DNA of 64,000 nucleotides, taken from NCBI RefSeq assembly GCF_003589595.1, contig NW_020653776.1, positions 20,006-84,005 of the forward strand, read 5' to 3'. How positions within the stretch are numbered: position 1 is the stretch's first letter; every line of letters begins with the position of its first letter. This DNA comes from Hyposmocoma kahamanoa. Taxonomy: Eukaryota; Arthropoda; Insecta; Lepidoptera; Cosmopterigidae. The position numbers were made by a program, and so were the translations under genes. Shown here piece after piece: positions 10,336 to 21,064 of this stretch. Below the pieces are notes generated by a model that ran no database searches, was not told the origin of the DNA, and worked only from the letters and a program-made list of their open reading frames with translations.

Positions 10336-10984
10336 TATGCAAGGCTGCAACGTTGTTGTTTGACGCAAGTGCTTGGATTGAAACTTGAGCAAGCGAAGGA
10401 AGATTAGATTAGAAATACATTCCTGAGCGTAGCGAGAGTTTGTCGAAAGAAAAAGCTCGGAGCATCGTCAAGTTAGAATTTCAAAAACCTTTTCCACTGT
10501 AGCGTGCCAAAAACGCTTTTGCAAGCAGATTTCTAATGAGAAAGACAGCCGTTCCGTACAGTGAGATGAAAAAGTAATTGCCTACTGTCTACGTCGTGCG
10601 ACGCGTAACTTTGATTATAAATTCGTCTCTATCTTCTTCTACCAATCATATTTTCGGGATATTCTTTTATAATAGTGTAAACATCTACAGTTATATAAAG
10701 TATAAATAGACGTGACCCACCACTCAACCCAAGGATCCACATCGCAATGTTTCTAGAAGCTTCGATCAATACTTTTCCATTGCGCCAAAGTGGTGATTTG
10801 CGGAAGGTCGTGCACCTTTCAGCGTTTCTTGAAATAGACGGGTCGATTGTTTTCGTACAACTAACCTTCATTTCACACCCTCTGTAATAAAGTGACATTT
10901 TTAGGAAGTTGACGAAATAGATCTTTTCTTTTATGACACTAAGTGATAGTCGTTCATCACCACGTAGCGAAGAAGTCGTGCTAC
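10336..10984. other. Unassigned stretch
   Basis: An open frame on the minus strand at 10629-10898 (89 residues) has no recognisable domain. Nothing else can be supported. Confidence 0.3.
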
Positions 10985-11092
10985 TTGGTAATGACGTCTA
11001 TCCTCTCCATAGCAGTTGCATTTCAGAGCTTTATCGCAAAGATCTGAGGGGCATTGCCATCCTGGGATATAACTTGACAAGTCCGCCACTGC
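10985..11092 (-). mobile_element. SINE-X fragment
   Basis: The blocks AGCAGTTGCATTTCAGAGCT, CGCAAAGATCTGAGGGGCAT and AACTTGACAAGTCC identify the middle of the family on the minus strand. Confidence 0.6.
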
Positions 11093-11500
11093 AGATAAAG
11101 GCGTTAAACTTACTTATAACTCACTTCTTTTTCAGGGGGTCAAAAATACGCATTCTGACAATTGAGAGTTGTATGTCATAGTAAAACAAGGATTATTATT
11201 ATTACTAATGAAGTGCGCAATAATAAATGGGTAAACACTAACCGCGTTGGTATTTCTGGTTGCTCATTACTATTGACCTAGAGCTCTACTCATTACGGAC
11301 AATTGAAGGAAAAAATAACAAACAAATGTGAAATAAACAATTGTTCTACATACCAAATTGAAGTTGAATCTTTTCAATATCCAATAACACCGGTCGTCTC
11401 TTTTCATATAACGATGTACTTACATAGGTTTCAAAAATAAACATTCTAACAATCTGTTTTATATATTTTGATGGAACGTACAAATAAATAATAATTTAAA
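11093..11500. other. Unassigned AT-rich stretch
   Basis: I see no gene, RNA or repeat family. Confidence 0.4.
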
Positions 11501-11504
11501 TTAT

Positions 11505-11795
11505 TAATACAAAGATCGAACACTCAGAAAAAACACTCAGAAAAAAATCCTTCGATCCGGTCGGATTCGAACCGACGTCTTCTTGCATACCGTGGCAGGC
11601 GCTATACCAACTAAGCCACGAAATTAACCAACGGACCTCACGAATTTTTCTATGTGCTTGCGTCGTGTCTTTGTACTTGGTCTTTCAACGACTTTTTAGT
11701 CGTAGCGCCATCTATGAGAAATCTATTACAGATTTATCACCCAGTTAGTACCTTTACAGCTACCAGACCTGGCGCGAGATGTCGCTATTCACTGT
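11505..11795 (-). mobile_element. SINE-C copy, tRNA-derived, left arm of a head-to-head pair
   Basis: On the minus strand it has a tRNA-like region with GTGGCTTAGTTGGTATAGC (A-box side) and the perfect T-arm GTCGGTTCGAATCCGAC (B box). The acceptor stem does not pair, so this is not a tRNA gene. A conserved leader (CTCATAGATGGCGCTACGAC, AAAAAGTCGTTGAAAGAC) precedes the tRNA-like part, as in the copy at 61395-61725. The tail is CTGAGTGTT repeated, then GATCTTTGTATT. Confidence 0.75.
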
Positions 11796-11839
11796 ATTCA
11801 TTAAATTTTTATTGAATTGATATTCAATTATTTTTTATG

Positions 11840-11975
11840 AAATTACTCCGTGGCTCAGTTGGTACAGCGTCTGGCACGGTATGCAAGAAGACGTCGGTTC
11901 GAATCCGACCGAATCGAAGGAATTTTTTCTGAGTGTTTTTTCTGAGTGTTCGATCTTTGTATTAATAATTATAAC
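11840..11975 (+). mobile_element. SINE-C copy, right arm of a head-to-head pair
   Basis: CTCCGTGGCTCAGTTGGTAC, then the T-arm GTCGGTTCGAATCCGAC and the tail CTGAGTGTT...GATCTTTGTATT mirror the copy at 11505-11795. The two arms form an inverted repeat of roughly 140 bp per arm. The leader of this copy is absent or replaced by AT-rich DNA. Confidence 0.75.
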
Positions 11976-12067
11976 AAACTAGTGGAGTCATTTCACAAGA
12001 AATAATTGAATATCAATTCAATAAAAATTTAATTAATAATTTTAACGTTACGAACTTTTTTATATAA

Positions 12068-12296
12068 AAAAAAACAACCTCAAAAGTTCGTGGAATTACA
12101 TCTACTTGTCAAGTTTTATTGAAATCGGTTAACGGAAAGTGCGCGAAACCGGATACATCCCCTAGTTTGCCACCTCTAGATATGGAATATTTTCTTCAAA
12201 TTTAAATGGGACCAATACTTAGGTACTTACTTAGGTACCCTCTTTCCAACAAAAAAAGCCGAATTAAGAACCTCATCCTTTTTTGAAGTCGGTTAA
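12068..12296 (-). mobile_element. MITE-E copy 2
   Basis: In this orientation it runs from CAACCTCAAAAGTTCG through CATCCCCTAGTTTGCCACCT, AAATTTAAATGGGACC and CCTCTTTCCAAC to the end TTTTTTGAAGTCGGTTAA. The terminal motif AACCGACTTCAAAA marks the family. Confidence 0.75.
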
Positions 12297-12321
12297 TAAA
12301 CAAATATTAGACAACGTCACA

Positions 12322-12375
12322 TACGTTGCTCTGCGTTGGTGAATTGACAGGCACATGAGACTTGTCAACTTACGT
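12322..12375 (+). mobile_element. SINE-X fragment
   Basis: Only the GACAGGCACATGAGACTTGT block and its neighbours are present. Confidence 0.55.
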
Positions 12376-12460
12376 CGTATCGTCGTGTTGTATTAAAAAA
12401 AAATTGTTTCTTTTGACGATGTTCGGAAATGTAAAAATTAAACATTAAATTAAGTATAAG

Positions 12461-12746
12461 CATTGACTTACAATTATATGGACGTCGGGTCCGCGCTAAA
12501 AAGTGTCCGAACTTGTAGGGCGTTAAAATCGTATACAGAGCGTCATTCACGCTTTAGTCTTCGTTTGTTCGACTGACAGCGAAGCAAGCAAAATTAGACA
12601 GTACTGCGATGACATTACAATTTAAATTCAACGTTTTAGCTTTTTCATATTCCTTTACATGTCACTACGTTTAAATAGGTTGACTTGGGACATTTTTTTC
12701 GTGGTTTTTGTATTAGACCCGTCGTCCATTTATTTGTAAGTCAATG
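12461..12746 (-). mobile_element. MITE-B copy 5, full length, inverted
   Basis: It is 286 bp with complete ends and a perfect 8-bp target duplication AGTATAAG at 12453-12460 and 12747-12754. Its interior is the reverse complement of the other copies. Confidence 0.9.
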
Positions 12747-12782
12747 AGTATAAGTTAAAAATGTTCAATATGCATTTATAGC

Positions 12783-12860
12783 TATGGAAGAGCGGTGCCT
12801 CCTGACACAGGCTTGATAAGCTTAATAGGAGGTACCATCCACTGTTAATTTAAAATTAAT
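12783..12860. repeat. Dispersed retroelement tail fragment
   Basis: AGAGCGGTGCCTCCTGACAC occurs here, and its reverse complement occurs at about 31389-31415. It is probably the 3' tail of a retroelement; the class is unknown. Confidence 0.4.
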
Positions 12861-12911
12861 TGTATTACCGAAATAAACATTTTTTAAATAATTTTATTAT
12901 TATTATTATCT

Positions 12912-13058
12912 CACAGGTTGATGGGCGCAGTGGCAGTGCCCCTTAGATCTTTGCAATTTAAAGCCCTGAATGCCACAGTTGCTGTTATGGACAGGCGTGT
13001 AGCTAACCGTCAGGTGCACGACTTTTTCGTCCCGTCACTTGATATTATAAAAAAAGAT
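12912..13058 (+). mobile_element. SINE-X copy, 3' half
   Basis: GGCGCAGTGGCAGTGCCCCT, ATGGACAGGCGTGTAGC and TCCCGTCACTTGATATTATA are followed by an A-run, the family's 3' end. SINE-A begins directly after it. Confidence 0.75.
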
Positions 13059-13059
13059 C

Positions 13060-13245
13060 CCACAGCAAGTATCTAAAGCATTTGGGTTATGGAAATCGAC
13101 AACAACTACGGTACCACAAACACCCAGACCTGAGACAATATAGAAAACTTACTTTCTATATTGACCCGGCCGGGGATCGAACCCGGGACTTCAGACATGG
13201 GGACACCATGAAAATCGGTGCGCAAGCCATCCAACCACGGAGATA
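13060..13245 (-). mobile_element. SINE-A copy, tRNA-derived
   Basis: On the minus strand CTCCGTGGTTGGATGGCTTG (A-box side) and CCCGGGTTCGATCCCCGG (B box inside a perfect T-arm) open the element. The body contains TCTGGGTGTTTGTGGTACCG and CATAACCCAAATGC, which I recognise from moth SINEs (established knowledge, not searched). This is one reason for suggesting Lepidoptera. It is not a functional tRNA. Confidence 0.75.
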
Positions 13246-13262
13246 CAAGTATAATATCATTG

Positions 13263-13587
13263 ACGGTGATTGTTAAACATATTATATACATTGATAGAAC
13301 TGCAAGAATTTATTTTTTTTTTCTTACCTAAAGCCATAAAAGCCATGCAAGGTTTTTTTCAGCATTTTCTCGTTTAACACGTCAAAAGCAGAGTCCATCT
13401 AGTATTGGTTACTTATGTACTACAAACCCGAAAACCAATATGTTTTAGATGTTTGAGATTATAGACAAATTGGTAGAAAGCATGGAAATTAGTAGACTGA
13501 CGGCACAAATTCTTAGAGCAAAATATATGGACGAGAACGGACGTATATACCTCGATCAGATTTGGATTTACCTTAAAAACGTATGGG
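13263..13587. other. Unassigned stretch
   Basis: A frame starting at 13449 reads MFEIIDKLVESMEISRLTAQ and looks mildly coding-like for about 45 residues. No family is recognised and no splice pattern supports it. Confidence 0.25.
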
Positions 13588-13735
13588 TATTTTTTTTACG
13601 AATCCAGGTAATGGAAAAACATGTCATGCGCCTGATGGTAAAAGACACGTCTGTCCACAACAGTTGCAATGCTTTAATCGCTAAGATCTGAATACCATTA
13701 CGCCCGGCACCCTGAGACATACTTGACAAGTTCCA
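13588..13735 (-). mobile_element. SINE-X fragment
   Basis: A T-run, GCGCCTGATGGTAAAAGACA, CACAACAGTTGCAATGCTTT and CACCCTGAGACATACTTGAC give the 3' half of the family on the minus strand. Confidence 0.65.
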
Positions 13736-15104
13736 TTCAACACCGAATCTGTTGTGTGTCCCATGTGGTAGTTGGGTGCAGGAAAGCAGCCTCCCTGCAC
13801 GACATACAATGGTACGTCGCCTCCCTGTCTGCGTATGACTCACGCTGGGCAACAATGGCAAGTACCTTACGCCGATTGGCACATCCTTTCATCGCGATAA
13901 GCGCTAAAATGTATGCGATAACTTTTACAGCTTAAATATAAGATTTGTAAAATTTCACAATACATAATTTGTATCACGTAAGTAGTCCGCGTTATTTTAA
14001 TGACTTTCCATTTTTGACGTACGATCACATGGGTGTGTAATGGAAGATATAACAACAAATAATCTATTTTCTCTTTGTATAACAACATTTGATATAATTT
14101 CTAAGGATATAATCGCTCTCTGTAGGTAATCAACAAAAGATATAACAACAAAAGGCGTAATTTCAATGTGTATGATGACCCTTCAGTATGACAAACATTA
14201 GATATAATGAACAAATGGTTAAAAAATGTAACGTAATGTAATGTATGTAATGATTAAATAATATAACATCATATTTCGTTTTACGAATAGTTGAATCGCC
14301 CTATATTATGTAAAAAAATCTTATCAATAGAGTATACCTACTTAAGAATTTTGCCCCGTTGTTGTTATGACAATGTGTTTTGTTTTGAATTTTTTTTATT
14401 TCATTAAATGCAATCGCAAAATATAATTGTTTTTATATAGCTTTAAGTGCTTTTTTAAAAATTAAAGCAGCAGCTTATCATATACTCAGTGAATGCTATA
14501 TCTGAAGTGTTTATATAAAACGAACATTATGCTGTCGGTATATTAGATTGAAAATTGTTATATCAATCGTCTATAATACCCAGTAACCTTTTTATAATGC
14601 AAGACTATGTCAAATGTCTGTATACCATAAATTAATTGAGCGTTATATCGACTAAAAATATATCACGAACCGCACACATGATCACATATGGCTATATTAT
14701 ACCCAGGATACGATGTAAATAAAGTATATGGTTATTACTCTAATTTAATAAACAATAAAACCAGGAATTATTATCACGTGTTGTTTATCTCAGGCACGTT
14801 TTGTTATTGCCACTCGTGTCTGTATTTATTTTTATACGTAGTCTCATTTTACAACGGCTTCCATTGCACACATTCTCATAACAACAACGCGGCAAAATTC
14901 TGAAATATATTCTATTGATAATTTTAATACCTTAATTTTAAATAACTAGCTGGTGTACGTAATTTCGTCTACGTAGAATAAATAGCCTACTGTACTATAT
15001 CAATTTTCATAGTTTTATGGGTTCTCTATAAAAACTTCTATCCCCTATTTCATCCCTTTTAAGATTCATTTTTGGGACAAAAGTAGCCTATTTTTTTTCT
15101 TATA
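13736..15104. other. AT-rich stretch with repeated GATATAA words
   Basis: Five GATATAA words lie between about 14043 and 14195, probably the remains of a small repeat. Nothing else is recognisable. The frames at 13867-14088 and 14688-14903 have no domain. Confidence 0.4.
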
Positions 15105-15205
15105 GAATACCAAGTGACTGAACGAAAAAATCGTGCGCCTGGTGATAAGCGACATGTGTCTATGTGTCTGTAATTTCACCAGCACCCTTGCCCTTCAAAA
15201 ATAAA
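15105..15205 (-). mobile_element. SINE-X fragment with internal deletion
   Basis: CGTGCGCCTGGTGATAAGCG is followed directly by GTGTCTGTAATTTCACCAGC, so the middle is deleted. Confidence 0.55.
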
Positions 15206-15208
15206 ATA

Positions 15209-15302
15209 TTAAAATGTTTACGTCCTGTTTTAAAAATTCAATTTTGGTTTTAATTAGTTTAAGTTTTAAAATTGAATTTGAAACAGGACGTAAATATTTT
15301 AA
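15209..15302. repeat. Inverted repeat, about 34-bp arms
   Basis: The left arm (TTAAAATGTTTACGTCCTG and on to about 15244) and the right arm (about 15268-15302) are near-perfect reverse complements around a T-rich loop of about 24 bases. It may be the ends of a very small MITE or a deletion derivative. Confidence 0.65.
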
Positions 15303-15608
15303 AACAGTCGTGAAAAACTAAAGCATGCGACATTGATGTTTTTTTCAAAAGGGCGCTTTCGCCTTTTTTACAAAACACCGACGATATTACTGATAATCGA
15401 TACGCAAAAGACATAAATACATAGAAAGAGTGTAATTTTTTCTGCAATCAGCAAATATTCTAATCTGATTTTTCTTTCTAATGTACTTGTTTTGTTTTGA
15501 CGCGCTCACACACACACTTACCAACTTAACGGCGACGTTTATACAGAGTAGTTTTGTTACATAAACGGTATAGATAAATGATTCACACTGCTGCAAATTT
15601 TTACTCAC
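15303..15608. other. Unassigned stretch
   Basis: An open minus-strand frame spans 15387-15851 (154 residues) but has no domain likeness and uneven composition. I do not call it a gene. Confidence 0.3.
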
Positions 15609-15700
15609 ACAATTGTGGTGAATGTGGGCGTTAAGTCTTGAATGACGCACGAGGGGAGGGGTGCGGTGATCGGGGAGCGCAAAAACTGACGGTTTATATA
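15609..15700 (-). promoter_or_regulatory. Candidate TATA promoter and first exon, minus strand
   Basis: On the minus strand TATATAAACC (15691-15700) sits in a locally GC-rich patch. About 90 bases further on, a strong donor motif GTGTGAGTAA occurs (GTGAGT at 15603-15608). A start near 15668 would give an ATG-less first exon of about 60 nt. No downstream coding exon was found on this strand, so this is a suggestion only. Confidence 0.25.
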
Positions 15701-17950
15701 CCCCGCGCAAACGCATAGAAACCAGTTCCAATTCAGAAGTAAACAAATAATCACCTAGAAATCGAAGAGATTCGGTTCCGCGCAAGCGATATGGGTACGT
15801 TGACCTTTTTTTTATTAGGTTATTAAGGCTTTTGTCCTTCCTTGAGACCATCTCTTGTTTTTCGATGTTACGTAGCGACGTTCACGTGTTGATCACGTTT
15901 CTACTTTGGAACGTGTTTGCCCTGATACGTATGTTTATGTTTTGGCTATCAATTACAGTTTAAAATAGTCTTAAACCTGCTTCAAATTCCGAAAATATTT
16001 TAGACGACCTTGGCTGTATGTATGGTTGTTAGCGCTACACTATGATGCGATGCCGGGTTCCATTCCCGGTAAGTCTCTTTCCTCAGCATTATTATTCCCA
16101 TATGATGGTGAAGTCTGATTTTCTTGTCCTTAACGTTCAGTTTCCTCTGTTGAACGTGTCGTTTTCTGCAACATGTCAGCTCCTTAAATCTTTGGCGATT
16201 TAATCTGTCCACCCCATCTTCGGTCTTCCTCGTTTTCTGGACCCAGGGTTGTTCAGATCTATCATGGCATTTCCAATGTAGTCGGGAGGGCTCCGTTTCA
16301 CGGTCCATACTACCGGTTTGATTCCCGGTAAGACCAATTTAGAGAAACCAACTTTTCTAAATTCGTTATGATCTCAGTGTTCTGACTCAAACTGCCAGGA
16401 TTCAACATTGTTACTCTGGAAGTCATAGTGCAGGGAATTCCCTAGTTTAAGACCAGGTAGTTGCCATTATTGTCTGTCTATTTTGAAATCTTTTAATTAT
16501 TAGGCTAGTCAGATCCATTCTTTTATATTTTAAATTCTAATGTTGCGGAAAATGTATTTCCTTGATTTTTCTTTCTTCTCTAAACCAAGATTGCACTTTT
16601 CTGCATCCAAAAATTGGTGTTCAGGCTCCATTGAAGTAGAGCTTTATGGGGTTTGTCCAAGCTTGGTAGATAGTGAATATGTCAATTGACAATAACGAAT
16701 TTATACCATTTATTATTGCTATAGAAGTACACACCGAAATAACAATCCATTACCTTAATTCATATGTCAACTTAACATACTTGGGGGTACAAGATCCCAT
16801 ATATAAATTTGTGTACGTAATTTCAATTCTTATTACATCAATGCTAAAGTATTTAATGAAAATTTAGTAAAATGTGTCCTTCAATGTACTTTGTTTTGTC
16901 TACGTGAGGGTTTTTACAAGTTGTTATTTACTATTATAGGCGATTTCAGATTTTGTGTAAACTGGGATGTTGTACCAAATGCTCAGAGTCATCAAAACTA
17001 GATATTGTTGTATTATAGTTGAAAGAAATATTATTTGCACCGATGAATATTATCTCTTGGAACGGCTATCCTTTCTAATAAAATACAGTACTAAAACCAA
17101 AAGAAGTGTACACGGACTTAATGATCATGGTCCATCGTCCAAGTCATGGATGCGCTAAATGCTTGTTCTGAATTCCAGTTTTGAATTATCCCTTTACTCA
17201 TTCAGTAGTTTTTTTAACCATAAGTACGTCGTAAAATACCAACTATAGACTCTTTTCTTACTAACTCAACAATGTTAGTTCCGCATAAAAATTGTCAAGT
17301 TTTGAACGTAAAAGTGTTTAAACACTACAATGGCACATGCGTTACCCAGTCGGCTCACTCTTTTGTCCTATTGTATTCTAAAGATGAAGCGATAAGACGA
17401 ATCCGTGCAAAGAATATTTCGCCAACTGTACCTGAAAACCGCTGCTATTAACATCCGACGCAAGAAGAGGGGAGTTATAAGTCTATGTATTCTGTCTGTG
17501 GCATCGTAACTCCCAAACGGGGGACTAATCTTCTAGCAGTTTTTTTATTTCAATGCTAATTTCTCGAGCAGATTCCTGGCTATGTTTGATGGAAATCTGT
17601 TCAGTTGTTTAAAGATCATCAACTATTTTCCCAGTAGGCAGTACCTCAGTTATAAAATGAATATTTATTTTACTTCTTTCGAAGTTCTGTGGTGTACTAT
17701 GGAACTCCAATGACATTACAATAATATGTGACGATGCGACTTCTTTATTACCGTCATCTGATCTTTTTATCACCCTTTTCTAGCTCCTGGCCACTTACTT
17801 TTAAAATTTTGAATCAAGCTCTAATTCTTCTTCTTCGTCATTCTTACTTTGCTGGGTTCCGTTGTCACTCCCATCAAAATTCCCGAGGAGAAATGATGTG
17901 TCTTTCAATCATGTAAATCTAACTGCTTATAAAGCAGCATCGATTATATA
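15701..17950. other. Unassigned AT-rich stretch
   Basis: GGGTTCCATTCCCGGTAAG near 16055 and GTTTGATTCCCGGTAAG near 16320 resemble B-box-like SINE tails. The segment between them has retroelement-like composition but no intact frame. From about 16400 to 17950 I see no gene or repeat. Confidence 0.35.
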
Positions 17951-18400
17951 ACCAGGAATAGATACGAAACAAGGGCCATTCATCCCTGGCAACTCATAAG
18001 GCAAATGGGCTTTATATCACTTTTAAATATCAAATCTCGTTGCACTGAAATCACAAATTAGAATGCTGAAATAGTACAGGCTAACAACTGACCTATGCGT
18101 ACGTCTCCGTAAACTCCAAAAATATTCTGAATTTATTGTAATAAAAATAATATCTCTAACTATGGGGCGCTGTTCCATTCGGTGGTGTATGAAACAGCAA
18201 AACATCTAATTACAAAACAAAACTGAATCACATTCCATAGGTAATTAAATATGTAACTATTCAATTTACGTCCATCTTAGCAACGCTGAAGTTAAACTGG
18301 TCGACTTGAAGTGAAACAATTGACGACACCCGTCAATTGTTTAATATTCGGACTGGCCAATCGGAGCGCAGTTGTCACCGTAATGATTTGGCAAAATATA
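17951..18400 (-). repeat. Unclassified dispersed repeat
   Basis: The part 17951-18230 is the reverse complement of 34188-34470 (shared words AGATATTATTTTTATTACAA with few changes, and CTGAAATAGTACAG). The part 18297-18400 is the reverse complement of about 31208-31309 (shared CGGTGACAACTGCGCTCCGA and GACGGGTGTCGTCAATTGTT). Its ends were not defined. Confidence 0.6.
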
Positions 18401-19377
18401 CTCGATGTGTAAAATCCTCGGTACCAAATATAATCACTTTGACCTGATGCTGCAACTAGGACAGTCTGGTGACTACCCAATTCCTCAACTACATACAGAA
18501 CTGTCGTGTTTCGGCTGACTAAATTGGTCTGGCAAGTTGTTAGTGACTGTACCTGTATTGATCTTTTGGAGTAGGTACTCTGTTTTGTATTGGGGTTTTT
18601 ATATCATTCGTTTCTTTAATTCATTTCTAGGAGTGTTAGCAAAAATGTTAAACTTCTCTTTGAGAAACTACTGAAGCATTCTTGCAAATATAAAAGAAAT
18701 TCTTACTCCAGTTTTAAACCGTAGTTATAATTGCTGTAACCTTGACAGCGAGTCTGACGATCGATTTAGCGTCACGTCATAACTGTACGACCTTCATCAG
18801 ACTTCCTATATATGTATGTATGTTGTGTCGTTGACGTAGTGTCCCCTTGCATGACCGGGGGACGCTAATTGAATTATTTCAAACAGGACAGGGTTAAAAA
18901 GCGTACTATCTATGCGTAGTTAAAAGAAATATTGTATAGATAGACGTGTTAATAGTAATGTGAATAGTACGATTGCAGGAGCCTTCTTTCGTTCTACAAT
19001 ATAATATTTTTTTCTTTATTTCGATGTTATTACTTATTTGTTAGTACAAAAGATAACCTGGAAAGCAAGGAATAGGCAGCGTCAGAGCAGTACTCTTATT
19101 TCCACAAATATACCTAATATGTTTTCATAAACCACGTTCAAGAGCACACTAAACAATGACTATAAAAAAACATACGTCATAGTATAAAAAATTGACGTAA
19201 TTCGATATATAAATAAAAACCAACAGTTAGTAATACACAAAAGCTTGCGTTGTTAATAAACCCATCAAATGCCTAAGCATATGCTCCACCAATTTATGAT
19301 TTAACATTTTAAGGATACTGCTAAAGCGGTTCCTAGTCCTTTGCAATATTCATTACATAAAAATCGTCTGTTTACAT
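18401..19377. other. Unassigned AT-rich stretch
   Basis: I see no gene, RNA or repeat family. Confidence 0.4.
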
Positions 19378-19683
19378 TTTTTTTTATAATATCAAGTGAC
19401 GGGACGAACAAGTCTTGCGCCTGATGATAAGCGACACGCCTGCCCATAACAGTTGCAGTGCCACTCAGAGCTTTTAATGGCAAAGATCTGAAGGGCACTG
19501 CCACTGTGCCCGTCACACTGAGACATAAGTTGACAAGTCCCATGTGCCTGTAATTTCACCAACACCCTTACCCTTCTAAACCGGAACGCAGTAATGCTAA
19601 CATTATTGCTTGGTGACAGAAATAGGTAAGGTGGCAATACTTCCCTGGATGAACTCTTCCAAAAGAAGCTCCACTGCTACTGC
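19378..19683 (-). mobile_element. SINE-X copy, full length
   Basis: This is one of the most complete copies. On this strand a T-run, ATCAAGTGACGGGACGAAC, GCGACACGCCTGCCCATAAC, CACTGCCACTGTGCCCGTC, GTGCCTGTAATTTCACCA, the GCAGTAATG stem and CTCCACTGCTACTGC appear in family order. Confidence 0.8.
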
Positions 19684-20756
19684 CACTGCTCTACATTTCT
19701 GCAAACATACCTGATGCACGTAGAAAACCTAACAGGACCATGAATATTGTTACATATGTAATACAGAGAGAGTTCAGCTGTTTTTAGTGTAATGAAAAAT
19801 AAAAACTGGTCGATATAATAGGGAGACCTAAGGGGTGGCATTAACTTTGCCCTATGTATTATCATAGCCATACAAAGGGGGAACACTGTCAATAATTAAA
19901 GCACCGTATCAATGGAAACAATTTCATACAATGTAACCCTACTTCTATTCAAACCCACTAGAAAGTTGAAAGCAGGATCGCTTTTATACAAGTACATTGT
20001 GCCAATCGCTCACTCACTTTGTTAATGAAACCCTGTAGGCAAAGCTATGAGTAAATTGACCGAGGTTGTCATTGACCTACGAGGTTGTCGACTCCTATAC
20101 AAATTTTAATTGCTGATGAATAGAGATTTGATTGGAATATAGTTTAATGTACATTCTCTGAAACTATAACATCATGAACATGTGGTTCAGTGTAATATTT
20201 ATTCATACGTATTGGTACCTGTCGATAGAAAACCAGCGTATGCTCTGATAGCGGATGTTCCTCGGCCATTGTTTTTTCTCGCTTAACATACCCGATAACA
20301 CTAAAATATGAACGACTTTATGCTTAACCATCAATATGTCTAAGTGACATTAGAATATACAAAGAGTTTTCGAGTTATTAAAAAACAAATATTTAATAGA
20401 AAGGTAATAAGATCTAGTTACCGTAGCTTTGGATACGGTAATTCAAAAATTTTTAATTTTTTTAAGGAAACAAAATTATAAAGAACAATTAACAATATAT
20501 AAATACCTTTGATTAAATTTTCTTCACTTTTTGTAATAAATTACTCCGATATAAAATATATCTCTTAAAACGTTTAAGGTTTTTTATGGGCAGAAATAAT
20601 TAAAATGTAAATTATTACATTGTTCTTGTCATTATATCATTCTCATTCAGATCTAATTACTGTTTCCATAAAATATTCGTGCCTTAAATAACTCGAAAAC
20701 TGTCTATTCTAATGCCATTTAGACGTATTGATAGTTAAGCTTAAAGTTGTTCCTAT
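19684..20756. other. Unassigned AT-rich stretch
   Basis: I see no gene, RNA or repeat family. Confidence 0.4.
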
Positions 20757-21064
20757 TTCAATGTTATTGGGTACATTAAGCGAGAAAAACTGAGAACACC
20801 AAATGTGAGAATGGCCGTCCTAACAGAGTCCGATGTGATTATATAGTGAAAATAGAATAAGTACGTTACGAGAACAATTTCGTTATTCAAATTAAGGCCT
20901 ATGTAAAGATGTTTTGAGAATTTGTATACCTTATTTCGTTTCGGAAATATAAAATCGAATAACGGTCGATCAGACATCCACAGCGAAGAAGAACGAACGA
21001 AATGTAGTATGTCCTGTGAACAAGTAGTCTTGCACATACATCTTTGTTCTACGGATGAGTCGAT
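20757..21064 (-). repeat. Diverged repeat with a conserved open frame, copy 1
   Basis: On the minus strand it matches 27424-27688 with scattered substitutions and few visible gaps over about 230 bp. Both copies keep an open frame reading CSQDI.HFVRSSSLWMSDRP and then a segment ending NNEIVL. One side carries CATCCGTAGAACAAAG, which is inverted at the other end of copy 2. This suggests a small inverted-repeat transposon truncated at this locus. Confidence 0.55.

Noticed and set aside
11546..11640. tRNA gene on the minus strand (and 11845-11920, 13160-13245, 55440-55513, 61555-61625)
   Set aside because: A and B boxes and T-arms are present, but acceptor stems do not pair, and each is followed by a conserved SINE body and tail. 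They are tRNA-derived SINEs.
15387..15851. 154-residue minus-strand open frame
   Set aside because: It has no recognisable domain, crosses the putative TATA/GC-rich patch, and composition changes sharply along it.
16000..16308. Minus-strand 102-residue frame with many Arg and His residues
   Set aside because: It lies between two SINE-like TTCCCGGTAAG tails and shows no conserved protein block I can name.
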